In this document: piece after piece, positions 39,768-50,023 of the stretch
How the letters are laid out: each line of letters begins with the position of its first letter
Numbering within the stretch: the stretch's first letter is position 1
Assembly (NCBI GenBank): GCA_021782365.1
Contig: JAJXVB010000007.1
Location: 1 to 64,000, forward strand
Source: Pseudomonadota bacterium
GTDB taxonomy: Bacteria > Pseudomonadota > Gammaproteobacteria > Burkholderiales > Gallionellaceae
Direction: 5' to 3'
Length of the DNA: 64,000 nt
Translations under genes and position numbers: made by a program
Notes under the pieces: generated by a model
Seen by the model: only the letters and a program-made list of their open reading frames with translations
Told to the model about the DNA's origin: nothing
Database searches by the model: none

Positions 39768-40835
39768 ATGTCTTCTGCGTTGGTCCACAATCTGATCCGC
39801 CCCGAACTGCTCGCGTTGCACGCCTATCATGTTCCGGAAAGCAGCGGCATGATCAAGCTCGACGCGATGGAGAATCCATACCATCTGCCGCAGTTTCTGC
39901 GCGATGAAATCGCATCGGTCTTGTCGGGCAGCGAGATCAACCGTTATCCTGATCCTGATCCCTTTGCTCTCAAGGAAAAAATCCGCAAGGCAGAGGCGGT
40001 TCCCGAGGGCTGCGATGTGCTGCTTGGCAACGGATCTGACGAGCTGATCCAGATGCTCGCGATGGCCCTGAACAAGCCTGGCTCTGTTCTGCTTTCCGTC
40101 GAGCCCTCTTTCGTGATGTACAGGATGATCGCGACCTTTGTCGGCATGCGCTATGTGGGTGTGCAACTGATGCCTGATTTCTCTCTGGATATCGAGGCGA
40201 TGCTGGCCGCGATAGAGCGCGACCGGCCGGCGCTGGTTTTTCTCGCCTATCCCAACAATCCGACGGGAAATCTTTTTTCGGCGGAGGACGTCAGGCGCAT
40301 CATCGATGCGTCTCCGGGGCTCGTCGTGATAGACGAGGCATATTATGCCTTTGCCAGCGACAGCTTCATGAAGCATTTGGTGGATTATCCGAACCTTCTC
40401 GTGATGCGCACCTTTTCAAAGCTGGGCATGGCGGGGCTGAGGTTAGGCTTTCTCGCGGGCAGGAGCGAATGGATCGAAGAGCTCGAAAAGCTGCGATTGC
40501 CTTATAATGTCGGGGTCTTGCCGCAGCGCGCGGCCGGTTTGCTGCTCGATCATCACGGCATACTCCTGCAGCAGGCCGACCAGATCAAAAAGGATCGCGC
40601 GATCCTGCACCGTGAACTGCAGGCGCTCGCGGAAGTCTATCCGTCGGAGGCGAACTTCCTGCTCTTCAGGATGGAAAATGCGACGGCTGTCTTTGACAGG
40701 CTCAAGGCGCGCGGCATGCTGATCAAGAATCTGAGCAATGCGCATGCGATGCTGAAGGACTGCCTGCGCGTGACGGTCGGCACGCCGCTTGAATGCCAGA
40801 AATTCATCGAGGCGTTGCAGGAAAGCGTGGCTTAA
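39768..40835 (+). CDS. hisC: Histidinol-phosphate aminotransferase
   Basis: A 355-residue PLP enzyme of histidine synthesis. Signatures: [42 protein letters not shown] and [15 protein letters not shown] with the PLP Lys. First gene of the his cluster here; hisG and hisD, usually upstream, are absent, replaced by the cyc2/accessory patch. Confidence 0.96.
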   Translation: MSSALVHNLIRPELLALHAYHVPESSGMIKLDAMENPYHLPQFLRDEIASVLSGSEINRYPDPDPFALKEKIRKAEAVPEGCDVLLGNGSDELIQMLAMALNKPGSVLLSVEPSFVMYRMIATFVGMRYVGVQLMPDFSLDIEAMLAAIERDRPALVFLAYPNNPTGNLFSAEDVRRIIDASPGLVVIDEAYYAFASDSFMKHLVDYPNLLVMRTFSKLGMAGLRLGFLAGRSEWIEELEKLRLPYNVGVLPQRAAGLLLDHHGILLQQADQIKKDRAILHRELQALAEVYPSEANFLLFRMENATAVFDRLKARGMLIKNLSNAHAMLKDCLRVTVGTPLECQKFIEALQESVA

Positions 40836-40853
40836 CATTGATGAAGGAAAAAC

Positions 40854-41441
40854 ATGCGTAGCGCGAAAGTCACACGCAACACACTCGAGACGCAGATCAG
40901 CGTCGAATTGAATCTGGAAGGGACGGGCAAGGCGAGTTTCGAGACCGGCCTGCCGTTTCTCGACCACATGCTGGATCAGGTCGCGCGCCATGGCCTTTTG
41001 GACATGAACATAATCGCGAAGGGCGATCTGCACATCGATGCGCATCACACGGTCGAAGACCTGGGAATCACGCTGGGACAGGCATTCTCCCAGGCAGTCG
41101 GAGACAAGAAGGGGCTTGTCCGTTATGGTCATGCCTATGTGCCGCTCGATGAGGCGCTCTCCCGCGTGGTGCTCGATCTCTCGGGGCGACCAGGCCTCGT
41201 GTTCAACTGCGAATTCGTCAGGGCCAGCATAGGCGACTTCGACGTGGACCTGTTCCACGAATTTTTCCAGGGCTTCGTGAACCACGCGCTGGTCACGCTG
41301 CACATCGACAACCTCGCGGGCAGCAATGCGCACCATCAGGCCGAGACGATCTTCAAGGCTTTCGGTCGCGCTCTGCGCATGGCCTTGACGGTCGATCCGA
41401 GAATGGCGGGCATGATGCCTTCGACCAAGGGCGTTCTGTAA
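40854..41441 (+). CDS. hisB: Imidazoleglycerol-phosphate dehydratase
   Basis: A 195-residue manganese enzyme. Metal-binding motifs: [38 protein letters not shown] and [18 protein letters not shown]. Monofunctional type (no phosphatase domain), normal for betaproteobacteria. Its stop overlaps hisH by one base (TAATG). Confidence 0.97.
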   Translation: MRSAKVTRNTLETQISVELNLEGTGKASFETGLPFLDHMLDQVARHGLLDMNIIAKGDLHIDAHHTVEDLGITLGQAFSQAVGDKKGLVRYGHAYVPLDEALSRVVLDLSGRPGLVFNCEFVRASIGDFDVDLFHEFFQGFVNHALVTLHIDNLAGSNAHHQAETIFKAFGRALRMALTVDPRMAGMMPSTKGVL

Positions 41442-42073
41442 TGGTCGATATTGCCATCGTCGATTACGGCATGGGCAATCTGCGCTCGGTCGAACAGGCG
41501 ATGCGCCATGTCGCGGAAGGACTCGAGGTCTGCGTGACCGACGATGCGGAGACGATCGCTAACTCTTCGCGCGTGGTCTTCCCGGGGCAGGGAGCGATGC
41601 CGGACTGCATGCGCGAGATGGATGCGCGCGGCCTGCGCTCGGTGCTTCTGCAGGCAGCCAAAGAGAAGCCGTTTCTCGGAATCTGCATAGGCCTGCAGAT
41701 GCTATTCGAGAAGAGCGCGGAAGGTAACGTCGAAGGGCTTGGAATCCTGAAGGGCGAAGTGCTGAGGTTCGATGGCAGCATGAAGGACGCGCATGGAAAC
41801 AGGCTCAAGGTGCCGCACATGGGATGGAACGGCGTGCATCATCGCGAGCATCCCCTGTGGGATGGCATAACGCAAGATGCGCGCTTTTATTATGTCCACA
41901 GTTATTACGTCGCACCGAAAGACAGTTTTCTCGTGCAGGCGACGAGCGACTATCCCGCGCCTTTCGCATGCGCGGTGGCCCGCGACAACCTGTTCGCGGT
42001 GCAGTTTCATCCGGAGAAAAGCCAGGCGGCAGGGCTCAAGCTGCTGCAAAACTTTGTTCATTGGAACCCATGA
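41441..42073 (+). CDS. hisH: Imidazole glycerol phosphate synthase, glutaminase subunit
   Basis: A 210-residue class I glutamine amidotransferase: Cys nucleophile in LGICIGLQMLF, and His-x-Glu in VQFHPEKSQ. It supplies ammonia to HisF. Contains YGMGNLRSVEQA at the N-terminus. Confidence 0.97.
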   Translation: MVDIAIVDYGMGNLRSVEQAMRHVAEGLEVCVTDDAETIANSSRVVFPGQGAMPDCMREMDARGLRSVLLQAAKEKPFLGICIGLQMLFEKSAEGNVEGLGILKGEVLRFDGSMKDAHGNRLKVPHMGWNGVHHREHPLWDGITQDARFYYVHSYYVAPKDSFLVQATSDYPAPFACAVARDNLFAVQFHPEKSQAAGLKLLQNFVHWNP

Positions 42074-42083
42074 TTGACTTACC

Positions 42084-42833
42084 ATGCTAATTATTCCTGC
42101 GATTGATTTAAAAGACGGTCATTGTGTGCGCCTGAGACAGGGCGTGATGGAAGACTCCACCGTGTTTTCCGAAGATCCCGCAGCGACCGCGCGTCACTGG
42201 CTTGCACAGGGTGCGAGGAGGCTGCATCTGGTCGATCTGAACGGCGCGTTTGCCGGCAAGCCCAGAAACGAGTCCGCGGTGCGCAGCATCATCGAGGCGG
42301 TGGGCGACGAGGTGCCGGTGCAGCTGGGCGGGGGCATACGCGATCTCGAGACGATAGAGCGCTATCTCGATATCGGCGTGACCTACATCATCGTGGGCAC
42401 GGCTGCGGTCAAGGTGCCGGGATTCCTGCACGAGGCATGCGATGCATTCCCCGGCCACATCATGGTGGGGCTCGATGCCAAGGGCGGCAAGGTTGCGGTC
42501 AACGGCTGGTCCAAGCTCACGGGCCACGATGTGTCCGATCTTGCAAAGCGCTTCGAGGATTACGGAGTCGAGGCGATCATCTACACCGACATAGGGCGCG
42601 ATGGCATGCTCTCCGGTGTGAACATAGAGGCGACCGTCGAGCTTGCGCGCCCGCTTCATGTCCCGGTGATCGCAAGCGGCGGCATCACCAATCTCGACGA
42701 TGTGCGAAATCTCTGCGGGGTGGAAACGGAAGGCATCACCGGCGCGATCACGGGCCGCGCGATCTACGAGGGCACGCTGGACTTCGCCGCGGCACAGGCC
42801 TTGGCGGACGAGCTCTCTCCACACCTGCCATAA
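42084..42833 (+). CDS. hisA: ProFAR isomerase
   Basis: A 249-residue TIM barrel with catalytic Asp in [14 protein letters not shown] and Asp in [12 protein letters not shown]; phosphate site VPVIASGGI. Fourth gene of the cluster, 10 bases after hisH. Confidence 0.97.
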   Translation: MLIIPAIDLKDGHCVRLRQGVMEDSTVFSEDPAATARHWLAQGARRLHLVDLNGAFAGKPRNESAVRSIIEAVGDEVPVQLGGGIRDLETIERYLDIGVTYIIVGTAAVKVPGFLHEACDAFPGHIMVGLDAKGGKVAVNGWSKLTGHDVSDLAKRFEDYGVEAIIYTDIGRDGMLSGVNIEATVELARPLHVPVIASGGITNLDDVRNLCGVETEGITGAITGRAIYEGTLDFAAAQALADELSPHLP

Positions 42834-42835
42834 GC

Positions 42836-43594
42836 ATGCTTGCCAAGCGCATCATTCCCTGTCTCGACGTGACTGCGGGGCGTGTGGTCAAGGGAGTCAG
42901 CTTCGTCTCCTTGCGCGATGCGGGCGACCCCGTCGAGATCGCGCGGCGCTACGACGAGCAGGGCGCTGACGAGCTGACCTTCCTGGACATCACCGCGAGC
43001 TCTGATGACAGGGGCATCATCTTCCGCATCATCGAACAGGTCGCATCCCAGGTGTTCATTCCTCTGACTGTAGGCGGCGGCGTTCGTGAGGTTGCAGATG
43101 TGCGTAACCTCCTCAATGCGGGCGCGGACAAGGTCAGCATCAACACTTCTGCCGTGACGAACCCCCAGCTGGTCGCCGATGCATCGGCGCGCTTCGGTTC
43201 GCAGTGCATTGTGGTGGCGATAGACGCGAAGCAGGTCGAGGCCGACAGGTGGGAAGTGTTCACGCACGGCGGGCGCAAGGCGACGGGCCTCGATGCGGTT
43301 GAGTGGGCAAGGAAGATGCAGGGCCTTGGCGCCGGAGAAATCCTTCTGACCAGCATGGATCGCGACGGGCAGAAGAACGGCTTCGATCTCGCGCTGACCC
43401 GTCGCGTGACAGATGCGCTTGAAATTCCGGTGATCGCGAGCGGCGGGGTCGGCAATCTGCAGCATCTCGCAGACGGCGTTCTGCAGGGAGGTGCGGATGC
43501 GGTGCTTGCTGCGAGCATATTCCATTTCGGCGAATACACGGTCGAAGAGGCCAAACGCTACATGGCTTCCCAGGGCATAGAGGTGAGGCTGTGA
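42836..43594 (+). CDS. hisF: Imidazole glycerol phosphate synthase, cyclase subunit
   Basis: A 252-residue TIM barrel: catalytic Asp in [16 protein letters not shown], and Asp in [14 protein letters not shown]. The open frame continues upstream into hisA in another frame, but the ATG at 42836, 2 bases after the hisA stop, gives the exact family length. Confidence 0.97.
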   Translation: MLAKRIIPCLDVTAGRVVKGVSFVSLRDAGDPVEIARRYDEQGADELTFLDITASSDDRGIIFRIIEQVASQVFIPLTVGGGVREVADVRNLLNAGADKVSINTSAVTNPQLVADASARFGSQCIVVAIDAKQVEADRWEVFTHGGRKATGLDAVEWARKMQGLGAGEILLTSMDRDGQKNGFDLALTRRVTDALEIPVIASGGVGNLQHLADGVLQGGADAVLAASIFHFGEYTVEEAKRYMASQGIEVRL

Positions 43595-43989
43595 GCGAGG
43601 CCTGGCTCAACAAGGTGAACTGGCAGAAGGACGGGCTCGTGCCTGCGATCGCACAGGATGCCAAGACCAATCGCGTGCTGATGGTCGCATGGATGAATCG
43701 CGAGGCATTGAGGCTGACTTCCGAAAAAATGGAGGCGGTGTACTGGTCCAGATCCCGCAACAAACTCTGGCACAAGGGCGAGGAGTCCGGGCATGTGCAG
43801 AAGGTCAAGGAGATAAGGCTGGACTGCGATGCGGACGTGATTCTTCTGATGATAGAGCAGCAGGGCGGAATCGCCTGCCATACGGGACGCGAGAGCTGCT
43901 TCTTCACGCGCCTGGAAGAAGGGGAATGGCGCGTCGTCGATGAAGTGTTAAAATCCCCCGAAGAGATATATGGAAAGTCAGGGTCATGA
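43591..43989 (+). CDS. hisI: Phosphoribosyl-AMP cyclohydrolase
   Basis: A 132-residue enzyme with [28 protein letters not shown], a metal site DCDADVIL and a CHTGRESCF end. Separate from hisE as in other betaproteobacteria. GTG start overlapping hisF by 4 bases. Confidence 0.96.
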   Translation: MSEAWLNKVNWQKDGLVPAIAQDAKTNRVLMVAWMNREALRLTSEKMEAVYWSRSRNKLWHKGEESGHVQKVKEIRLDCDADVILLMIEQQGGIACHTGRESCFFTRLEEGEWRVVDEVLKSPEEIYGKSGS

Positions 43990-44306
43990 ACGACATCTTG
44001 CAGAGGCTAACCGAGACGATAGAAGCGCGCAGGCAGGCGTCTCCGGATAGCTCCTATGTTGCAAAGCTCTTCGCAAAGGGTGAAGATGCGATACTGAAGA
44101 AGGTCGGCGAAGAGGCGACCGAGGTGATCCTCGCAAGCAAGTCAACGCATCGGGAAGAGATCGTGTACGAGACTGCGGACCTCTGGTTTCACTGCATGGT
44201 GATGTTGGCCCATCACGGCCTGACGGCGCAAGACGTATTGAAGGAGCTCGCGCGCCGGGAAGGGCTTTCCGGAATCGCGGAGAAGAATGGCAGGAAGGAA
44301 AAATGA
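43986..44306 (+). CDS. hisE: Phosphoribosyl-ATP pyrophosphatase
   Basis: A 106-residue helical protein with [25 protein letters not shown] and the acidic cluster YETADLWFH. Overlaps hisI and hinT by 4 bases each. Confidence 0.96.
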   Translation: MNDILQRLTETIEARRQASPDSSYVAKLFAKGEDAILKKVGEEATEVILASKSTHREEIVYETADLWFHCMVMLAHHGLTAQDVLKELARREGLSGIAEKNGRKEK

Positions 44307-44650
44307 GCGACTGTCTTTTTTGCAGGATAGTGCGTGGCGAACTGCCATGCAGCAAGGTGTATGAGGATGACGAGGTTCTGGCGTTTCACGACATCCATCC
44401 GGTGGCCCCCGTGCACTTCATGCTGATCCCGAAGCTGCACATTGATACGCTTGCGGATGCGCAAGAATCGCACAGGGATTTGCTTGGCAGGATGCTTTTG
44501 CTTGCCCCCAGGCTTGCAAGGCAGCAGGGGCTGGAAGACGGATTCCGCACGGTGATCAATACCGGGCGGGGAGGCGGACAGGAAGTGTTTCATTTGCACA
44601 TACATGTCATCGGCGGCGGTAACATACCGCCCATGGTGCGTCGCAGTTAA
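44303..44650 (+). CDS. hinT: HIT-family nucleotide hydrolase (HinT-like)
   Basis: A 115-residue protein with [13 protein letters not shown] at the start and the histidine triad HLHIHVIGG. Acts on adenosine phosphoramidates. Usual neighbour of hisE-tatA. Confidence 0.92.
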   Translation: MSDCLFCRIVRGELPCSKVYEDDEVLAFHDIHPVAPVHFMLIPKLHIDTLADAQESHRDLLGRMLLLAPRLARQQGLEDGFRTVINTGRGGGQEVFHLHIHVIGGGNIPPMVRRS

Positions 44651-44664
44651 ACCGGGAGAATATC

Positions 44665-44877
44665 ATGGGTTCATTGAGCATCTGGCATTGGTTGATCGTA
44701 CTGGTCGTGGTGATGATGGTGTTTGGCACCAAGAAGCTGCGCAACATCGGAAGCGACTTGGGCGGGGCGGTCAAGGGCTTCAAGGAGGGAATGGCTTCAG
44801 ACGAGCCGCCCAAGCAGATCAAGGAAGAAGGGCAGACCATAGAGGGCGAGGTCAAGAGCAAGACCACGCACAGCTGA
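44665..44877 (+). CDS. tatA: Twin-arginine translocase subunit TatA
   Basis: A 70-residue protein with one N-terminal helix (about 5-21), the [20 protein letters not shown] amphipathic helix and an acidic tail. Forms the pore for folded proteins with the RR signal, including probably the ActB1 protein at 50776. Confidence 0.96.
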   Translation: MGSLSIWHWLIVLVVVMMVFGTKKLRNIGSDLGGAVKGFKEGMASDEPPKQIKEEGQTIEGEVKSKTTHS

Positions 44878-44904
44878 AGCTGGCTCGATCCTTGAGGAAG
44901 AGAG

Positions 44905-45258
44905 ATGTTTGACTTTAGTGCAGGCGAGCTGATGGTCGTGATGGTCGTGGCGCTGGTCGTCATCGGCCCCGAGCGGCTGCCCAAGGTCGCGCGCACGATG
45001 GGTCATCTCTATGGCCGGGCGAGGCGCTACGTGAACAACGTGAAATCGGACATCGAGCGCGACATGGCGATAGAGGAATATCGCCAGCTGCAGCAGAAGA
45101 TACAGGCAGAGGCCGCAAGCGTACATGCGGCCGTAGGAGAAGTCGCTGATACTGCGAATCAGAAGATGCAGGCGATCAACCGTGCGATCGCCGAGCAGCC
45201 CGCCGACGTCAAGCCGCTTGCCGATGTCAACAAGCCTGTAGAAACCCATAAGCCCTGA
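44905..45258 (+). CDS. tatB: Twin-arginine translocase subunit TatB
   Basis: A 117-residue protein starting MFDFSAGELMVVMVVALVVIGPERLPKVART-like, with the longer amphipathic helix characteristic of TatB. The stop overlaps tatC start. Confidence 0.95.
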   Translation: MFDFSAGELMVVMVVALVVIGPERLPKVARTMGHLYGRARRYVNNVKSDIERDMAIEEYRQLQQKIQAEAASVHAAVGEVADTANQKMQAINRAIAEQPADVKPLADVNKPVETHKP

Positions 45259-46013
45259 TGAGCGATTTGCCTCCGCAGCAAACCGAGCAAATGAGCACCA
45301 GCGAGAGCTTCATTGCTCACCTGATCGAATTGCGCAAGAGACTGATGCGCTCGATGGTCGCGCTTCTCGTCGTGTTTATCGCCCTTTTTCACTGGGCTTC
45401 CAGTCTTTATGCGCTGCTTGCAAAGCCGCTTCTGTCAAAGCTGCCCAAAGGCGGGCAGATGATCGCAACGGATGTGACCACGCCCTTCTTCGTGCCGCTC
45501 AAGGTGGCGCTGATGGCGTCATTTCTGATCGCGCTTCCCTACATCCTCTACCAGCTCTGGCGCTTTGTGGCCCCCGGCCTTTATGAGCACGAGAAAAAGC
45601 TGGTCCTGCCGCTTATCTTTGCCAGCACGCTGCTCTTCTTCTGCGGCATGGGGTTCGCATATTTCATCGTGTTCCCCATCGTGTTCGGTTTCATCACGTC
45701 ATCGGCGCCCGCGGGCGTTGCGGTGATGACGGACATCGACAAGTACCTGAGCTTCGTTTTATCCATGTTCATGGCCTTCGGCATCACCTTTCAGGTGCCC
45801 GTCGCGGTGGTGCTCCTGGTTCGCATGGGCGTGATCACCGTGGCGAAGCTGCGCGAGATACGCCCTTACATCGTGGTTTGTTCTTTCGTGGTCGGGGCGA
45901 TCTTCACGCCGCCCGATGTCGTATCCCAGATGATGCTGGCCGTTCCGCTCTGGCTGCTCTACGAGGCGGGCATCATCGTTGCGAGCTGGACTCCTGTCAG
46001 AAATGAAGGCTGA
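45258..46013 (+). CDS. tatC: Twin-arginine translocase subunit TatC
   Basis: A 251-residue six-helix protein with SFIAHLIELRKRLMRS and FGITFQVPVAVVLLVRMG; binds the RR signal with TatB. Standard length. Confidence 0.96.
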   Translation: MSDLPPQQTEQMSTSESFIAHLIELRKRLMRSMVALLVVFIALFHWASSLYALLAKPLLSKLPKGGQMIATDVTTPFFVPLKVALMASFLIALPYILYQLWRFVAPGLYEHEKKLVLPLIFASTLLFFCGMGFAYFIVFPIVFGFITSSAPAGVAVMTDIDKYLSFVLSMFMAFGITFQVPVAVVLLVRMGVITVAKLREIRPYIVVCSFVVGAIFTPPDVVSQMMLAVPLWLLYEAGIIVASWTPVRNEG

Positions 46014-47259
46014 TGCCAACCTGATATCTGACCTCATCTCTCATGCAGAGGCGTCCAGTCTGCTCTGGCAGGTCGCGGCCATCCTGGTCGCGATGCTCAT
46101 CGCGGGGACGCTGGATGCGATTTTCAAGAAGAGGCTCACCGCCACCCAGCAGAGCCTTGCGATCAAGGGCGTCAAGCGCATCACCTTTCCTTTCCTGGCA
46201 TTGTTTGGCGTTCTCATCGAGCGCGCCATCTTCATCAGACTGGGTCAGCCGGTCACGCTGCTGAAACTGGCCATACCGCTTCTGCTGTCGCTTGCCGCGA
46301 TACGCCTCTCGGTGTATGTGCTGCACAAGGTATTCCCGAATTCATCCAAGCTCAAATCCTGGGAGATCGGCATCTCCGGCATGATCTGGCTTGTGCTTGC
46401 GCTGCATATCACGGGGCTGTTGAACGCCGTCCTGGATGCGATGGCGGACATGACCTTCAGGATCGGCCATCAGTCGGTCTCAATGCTGATCATCCTGCAG
46501 GGCATCTTGTCCATCGCCATCACGGTGATCGCGGCGCTGTGGCTCGGGAGATTTCTGGAGTCTCGCATCATGCGCATGGAGGAGATCGATGCCAGCTCGC
46601 GCGTGCTTCTTACCAAGATCGTGCGCGGCGTGCTTCTGGTGATCTCGGTGCTGGTGGCCTTGTCGCTGGTCGGCATCGACATCAGGGTTCTTTCCGTGTT
46701 CGGCGGCGCGTTGGGCGTGGGACTGGGCTTCGGCCTGCAGCGCATCGCCAGCAATTACATCTGCGGTTTCATATTGCTGCTCGACAAGTCCATCCGTTTG
46801 GGAGACCTCATCACGCTGGACAATAGGTATGGGACGGTCACGCGTCTGACTGGACGCTACATGGTTTTGCGCGGGCTGGATGGTTCGGAATCCCTGATAC
46901 CGAACGAGACTGCGATCACCTCGACGCTGGTCAATCATTCCTTCACCGACAGGAACATGAGCATCAAGATCAGCCTGCAGGTCGCCTACAGCAGCCCTCT
47001 GGATGCCGCGATGCAGATCATGCTGGATGCGGCCGCCGCGAACAAGCGCGTGCTTCTTGATCCCAAGCCCAGCGTGAATCTGACCGATTTTGCGGACAGC
47101 GGGATCACGCTCGAGCTTTCGGTCTGGATAGCCGATCCGGAAGCTGGTCAGATGGCATTGAAGTCCGAGATCAATCTGGCGATATGGCGCGAATTTAAGC
47201 GCGCCAACATCGAGATACCCTTCCCTCAGCGCGAAGTGCGCATCCTCAACGCGACCTGA
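46003..47259 (+). CDS. MscS-family mechanosensitive channel
   Basis: A 418-residue protein with five or so N-terminal helices and the MscS pore helix FGGALGVGLGFGLQRIASNYICGFILLLD, followed by the beta domain (VTRLTGRYMVLR). Opens under membrane tension. ATG 46003 overlaps tatC by 11 bases; a TTG at 45979 would add eight residues. The ribosome site is weak. Confidence 0.9.
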   Translation: MKADANLISDLISHAEASSLLWQVAAILVAMLIAGTLDAIFKKRLTATQQSLAIKGVKRITFPFLALFGVLIERAIFIRLGQPVTLLKLAIPLLLSLAAIRLSVYVLHKVFPNSSKLKSWEIGISGMIWLVLALHITGLLNAVLDAMADMTFRIGHQSVSMLIILQGILSIAITVIAALWLGRFLESRIMRMEEIDASSRVLLTKIVRGVLLVISVLVALSLVGIDIRVLSVFGGALGVGLGFGLQRIASNYICGFILLLDKSIRLGDLITLDNRYGTVTRLTGRYMVLRGLDGSESLIPNETAITSTLVNHSFTDRNMSIKISLQVAYSSPLDAAMQIMLDAAAANKRVLLDPKPSVNLTDFADSGITLELSVWIADPEAGQMALKSEINLAIWREFKRANIEIPFPQREVRILNAT

Positions 47260-47260
47260 T

Positions 47261-48397
47261 TCACTGTTCCGTTGGTCTCGGGCGCTTGCCTATCTTCACG
47301 GGGAGCGCGATTTCTTTCCCGTTGCGAACGAGTTTGATCGGAACCACCTTGCCTGGCGAAAGATTGGCGATGGTGTCCAGCATCGTGCTCCAGTCGTTGA
47401 TGGGTTTGCTGTCGATTGCGATCAGAAGGTCGCCCGGCTTGATGCCGGCCAGTTCTGCAGGGCTGTTGCGCAGCACTTCGGTGATCAGGACGCCCTTCGT
47501 ATTGCTGTCGCCGAAGGCTGCCGCATCGGGCGAGACTTCCTGTATTCCGGCGCCTATCCAGCCTCGCGTGACGGAGCCGTACTGCATGATCTGCTCCATG
47601 GTCTTCTTCGCGGTGGTGGCGGGAATCGCGAAGCCTATGCCGAGGGATCCGCCGTTCGGGGAATAGATCGCGCTGTTGATGCCGACCAGGTTGCCGTTGG
47701 TATCCACCAAGGCGCCGCCGGAATTGCCGGGATTGATCGCGGCATCCGTCTGTATGAAGTTCTCGAAGGTGTTGAGACCCAGATGGTCGCGCTTCAGTGC
47801 GCTGATGATGCCCATCGTGACGGTTTGCCCGACGCCGAATGGATTGCCTATCGCAAGCACGATGTCTCCCACATGGGCGTTCTCGGGATGGCCGAAGGTG
47901 ATCGCGGGCAGGCTGCCGGGCAGGTCTATCTTGATCACGGCCAGATCCGTTTCGGGATCGGAGCCCACCACGTGCGCGCGGGTCTTTCTTCCATCCGCGA
48001 GTGCGACTTCGATCTGGTCAGCCGCCTCGACGACATGGTGATTGGTGAGGATGTAGCCGTCGGGGCTTACGATGACGCCGGATCCAAGGCTCGATCTCTT
48101 GCGGGGCGTGTTGTCGAGCTCTCCGAAGAAGAAACGGAAGCGCGGATCATCCAGCAGCGGAGGCGTCTTGATGGTCGTGCTGGTGTAGATGTTGACGACG
48201 GAAGGCATCGCCTTTTTCGCGGCCAAACTCAAGCCCGTGAGCGGCGGGTTGACTGCCGGGGCTGTCGATTCGTAGAGGGTGATCACGCCGTTTCGCGCAG
48301 CGCTTGGCAAGAGTTCCGGCTTCAACGTGTGGATCACGAACAGGACAGCCAGTGCAATGGTCACGGTTTGGGTGAATAATAGCCAGTGTTTACGCAT
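47261..48397 (-). CDS. DegS-like S1C serine protease with one PDZ domain
   Basis: A 378-residue protein anchored by an N-terminal helix (about 6-24). Trypsin-like domain with catalytic His in TNHHVVEAAD, Asp in DPETDLAVIKID and Ser in GNSGGALVD. One PDZ (about 275-365). The layout matches DegS/AlgW, which start envelope stress signalling, though other HtrA paralogues are possible. Converges with the channel gene. Confidence 0.9.
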   Translation of the reverse strand: MRKHWLLFTQTVTIALAVLFVIHTLKPELLPSAARNGVITLYESTAPAVNPPLTGLSLAAKKAMPSVVNIYTSTTIKTPPLLDDPRFRFFFGELDNTPRKRSSLGSGVIVSPDGYILTNHHVVEAADQIEVALADGRKTRAHVVGSDPETDLAVIKIDLPGSLPAITFGHPENAHVGDIVLAIGNPFGVGQTVTMGIISALKRDHLGLNTFENFIQTDAAINPGNSGGALVDTNGNLVGINSAIYSPNGGSLGIGFAIPATTAKKTMEQIMQYGSVTRGWIGAGIQEVSPDAAAFGDSNTKGVLITEVLRNSPAELAGIKPGDLLIAIDSKPINDWSTMLDTIANLSPGKVVPIKLVRNGKEIALPVKIGKRPRPTEQ

Positions 48398-48422
48398 GTC
48401 GATTCTGTCTTTAGGAGAAAAA

Positions 48423-49169
48423 ATGAAGCTTTCAGAGCTGTGCGATTATAACGCAAGCCTTTTGCAATCCGGTCAATTCAAGGATTACTGCCCGAACGGG
48501 CTGCAGGTGGAAGGAAAATCCGAAGTGCTGAAGATCGCCACCGCGGTGACCGCATCCCAATCGGTGCTGGATCAGGCGATAGGCTGGGGCGCGGATGCGA
48601 TTCTCGTGCACCACGGTTATTTCTGGCGCAACGAGGACGCGCGCATCACCGGCATCAAGAAGAGCCGCATCGCAGCGCTCATGAGGCACGATGTGAGCCT
48701 CCTGGCCTACCATCTGCCTCTCGATGCGCATCCCGAGCTTGGAAACAACGCCGAGCTGGGGAGGCTGCTTGGGATGAGGGAGGCAGGGCGGTTCGGGGAG
48801 CAGAGTTTGATCTGCAAGGGGGTGCTGGAGTCCGACATGACGCTTGCGCAGTTTTCCATGGTGATCGAAGAGTGTCTTGAGAGAAAACCGCTGGTCATAG
48901 GAAATCCTGAAAGAATCATACGCAATGTATCCTGGTGTTCAGGTGGCGCTCAGGGCTATTTCGAGGCCGCCATAGCGGAGGGTGTGGATGCCTATCTGAC
49001 CGGCGAGATCACGGAGCAGAACTACCACCTCGCAAACGAGGCGGGAGTGGCCTTCATCGCGGCAGGCCATCACGCCACGGAGCGTCTTGGGATCAGGGCG
49101 CTTGGCGCGCATCTCGAGCGAGAATTCGGGCTCGAGCACCGTTTCTTCGATCAGGACAACCCGGTCTAG
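48423..49169 (+). CDS. NIF3 family (GTP cyclohydrolase I type 2-like) protein
   Basis: A 248-residue protein with the paired metal-binding blocks AILVHHGYFW and GHHATERLG of the NIF3/YbgI family. Function uncertain. ATG at 48423 with AGGAG upstream, divergent from the protease across 25 bases. The last 4 bases overlap the end of the next gene on the other strand. Confidence 0.9.
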   Translation: MKLSELCDYNASLLQSGQFKDYCPNGLQVEGKSEVLKIATAVTASQSVLDQAIGWGADAILVHHGYFWRNEDARITGIKKSRIAALMRHDVSLLAYHLPLDAHPELGNNAELGRLLGMREAGRFGEQSLICKGVLESDMTLAQFSMVIEECLERKPLVIGNPERIIRNVSWCSGGAQGYFEAAIAEGVDAYLTGEITEQNYHLANEAGVAFIAAGHHATERLGIRALGAHLEREFGLEHRFFDQDNPV

Positions 49170-49735
49170 GCAGAAAGCGCTGTATTGGCCTCGCTTATGA
49201 GATCGAGGAGGTCGGGCGCATTGAAGATGGACGAGACCTCGCCGAATAGCCTTTCGGGCCGCATCGCGTAATCGAGCAGAAAATCTTTTTGTCTCGGATA
49301 GAGGTCTGTCCAGCGCCACGCGATGAAATTCCGGTTTCCTCTGTATCCTTTCGCTTCCAGCGTTTTCTTGAGCTCAATCACCTGAGGGATGGAAAGTTCT
49401 GCCTGCGAGGGACTTTCCTGCCACATCAATCCCATGAAGATGCGCCATTTCCCGCCCATTTGCTGCTGTTCAAGCATCGGAAACAGGCAGTTGGACTGAG
49501 GCATTGCCAGCCTGAATCTGATCCCCAGCAGAATTTCTGCGGAATCACGGTCTTCTATGGTTTCCGTCTTCCATTGCGGATTTTCGATCGACGCATCCAA
49601 GCGCTTCTTCAGGTCGCCCCAGAAGCTGGAATTCATCTTTTCGCACGTGATGTTCACCTGGTGCGCCACCGACAACGCCAGGGGCAGATTTTCGGGTTTC
49701 GAAAAGAAATCCAGCACTGCTTTTTCTTCGTCCAT
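49166..49735 (-). CDS. Hypothetical protein (189 residues)
   Basis: Soluble, mixed alpha/beta by composition, with no signal peptide. Segments NFIAWRWTDLYPRQKDFLLDYA and GKWRIFMGLMWQE stand out. No family recognised. Its reading frame is intact, with codon use like the neighbours. Converges with NIF3, overlapping by 4 bases. Confidence 0.65.
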   Translation of the reverse strand: MDEEKAVLDFFSKPENLPLALSVAHQVNITCEKMNSSFWGDLKKRLDASIENPQWKTETIEDRDSAEILLGIRFRLAMPQSNCLFPMLEQQQMGGKWRIFMGLMWQESPSQAELSIPQVIELKKTLEAKGYRGNRNFIAWRWTDLYPRQKDFLLDYAMRPERLFGEVSSIFNAPDLLDLISEANTALSA

Positions 49736-49845
49736 GGAGAATCATTCCTCTGATTTGTTGCATCTTAGAAATATAAGCAAATAATGTAAAACCGCGAGAT
49801 ATAAACAAGTTTTCTTAGAACAATTAGTATATATAAAAACCCTTG

Positions 49846-49874
49846 TTGACTTTGAAAAACAAACCATACATTAT
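49846..49874 (+). promoter_or_regulatory. actA: Sigma-70-like promoter for the alternative complex III operon
   Basis: TTGACT (49846-49851), 17-base spacer, CATTAT (49869-49874) in an AT-rich 260-base region. Start of transcription near 49881 would leave a leader of about 140 bases before actA. Nothing else is recognised in the gap. Confidence 0.5.
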
Positions 49875-50023
49875 CCGGCCGCGACCGCTAATAACTTGAT
49901 TTGCAGAGATAAAAAATTGAGCAAATTTCGGCTGGTTATCTGCGCATTGCACCTGACATTATCCGATTGAAAAATTTATTCATGCCGTAAAAAAGCATGA
50001 AGTTTGCCGGGGGAGTTCTCACG

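Noticed and set aside
42122..42835. Long N-terminal extension of hisF
   Set aside because: It is the out-of-frame reading of hisA; HisF homology starts at 42836.
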